From NCBI GenBank assembly GCA_003833135.1, contig QZLH01001145.1, positions 1 through 30,983 of the forward strand: a DNA stretch of 30,983 nt. Direction: 5' to 3'. Position numbers and translations under genes: made by a program. The notes below the pieces were generated by a model. That model was not told where the DNA came from, did no database searches, and saw only the letters and a list, made by a program, of their open reading frames with translations. The DNA comes from Oehlia diaphana. Lineage: Eukaryota > Glomeromycota > Glomeromycetes > Glomerales > Glomeraceae. This document shows, one piece after another, positions 30,541 through 30,983 of the stretch (position 1 is the first letter of the stretch; every line of letters starts with the position of its first letter).

Positions 30541-30779
30541 CTATATTCACCCACATCTGTCTCTTATCTGTCTCAACATCTGACTCTATAAAACATACTC
30601 TTCATCCCATCAGAAAGGAGAATAAAAGGAAAGAAAGGGGGTAAGACAGATGTGACAGATGTGACAAATATTTTAAAAAGTTATACAGAATTTTTTCAAA
30701 AAAAACTTTTATTTTTACCCCCATTATCTGTCTTATCTGTGTCGCACCTAAAGATGTTAGCCATAATTGATTTGCCAAT

Positions 30780-30935
30780 GCCATAATATTACGGCATACA
30801 GCATTACAGTTATGACACTTTTCATAATACTGTAATTAGTCCGTAATGCTGTAATTATGCCATAATGCTGTAATTAGGCTGTAATGCTATAATTAGGTCG
30901 TAATGCTATAATTAGGCTGTAAAGTCGTAATTTTT
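30780..30935. repeat. 19 bp minisatellite (GTAATGCTGTAATTAGGCT)
   Basis: Consecutive 19 bp units start near 30841, 30860, 30879 and 30898, with a degenerate fifth unit near 30917 and an inverted version (GCATTACAGTTATG) at ~30800. Copies differ at 1-3 positions. The remaining bases to the window end are AT-rich. Confidence 0.75.
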
Positions 30936-30983
30936 AATACTATAAAAATTTAAAACAAAAGTAATGAATTATAAAAGTAAAAT

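Noticed and set aside
1..30983. CRISPR array or bacterial-type operon
   Set aside because: Repeats are not separated by unique equal-length spacers, and the genes contain spliceosomal introns, so the window is eukaryotic.

Overview
The window looks like nuclear DNA of an arbuscular mycorrhizal fungus (Glomeromycotina, Rhizophagus-like). The evidence is the very high A+T content, spliceosomal genes with many 50-105 bp introns, fungal-type housekeeping proteins, and dense inverted-repeat elements and dead transposases of the kind these genomes carry. The organism call is an inference from style and protein flavour, not from a search.

Layout. Positions 1-10071 are repeat-rich and hold no intact gene. 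They contain several short inverted-repeat (MITE-like) elements, minisatellites, a telomere-like TTAGGG stretch, and a decayed SNF2/RAD5-type helicase on the minus strand (3367-6416) split by a 1,185 bp hAT-like element. Positions 10072-18485 are a compact island of four intact housekeeping genes in alternating orientation: cytosolic methionyl-tRNA synthetase (minus, 8 exons), SRP72 (plus, 10 exons), a 4.5-repeat Myb protein resembling SNAPC4 (minus, one exon), and a UBAC2-like ER rhomboid pseudoprotease with a C-terminal CUE/UBA domain (plus, 6 exons). I rebuilt the exons by reading splice sites. In all three spliced genes the exon lengths sum to a multiple of three and every junction keeps frame.

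Positions 18486-30983 are again repeat-rich. They hold a possible coding relic, a ~400 bp near-palindrome, a 154 bp Harbinger-like MITE, a dead Tnp2 (CACTA-type) transposase gene (21229-24194, minus), a Thr-rich pseudogene with 69 bp repeats, and a minus-strand cluster of three unrecognised reading frames (25542-28019). One of the three ends in an arginine/serine (RS) domain, and a TATA box and tandem repeats lie upstream. The window ends with a 1,024 bp hAT-like MITE with a perfect 8 bp target duplication, itself hosting a second element, and a 19 bp minisatellite.

The four housekeeping genes share no pathway. They cover tRNA charging, ER targeting, probable snRNA transcription and ER quality control. 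The most curious signals are the RS-domain multi-ORF cluster, a recurring hAT-like architecture with a tandem-array core, and the fact that premature stops in the dead genes can mostly be explained by transitions.
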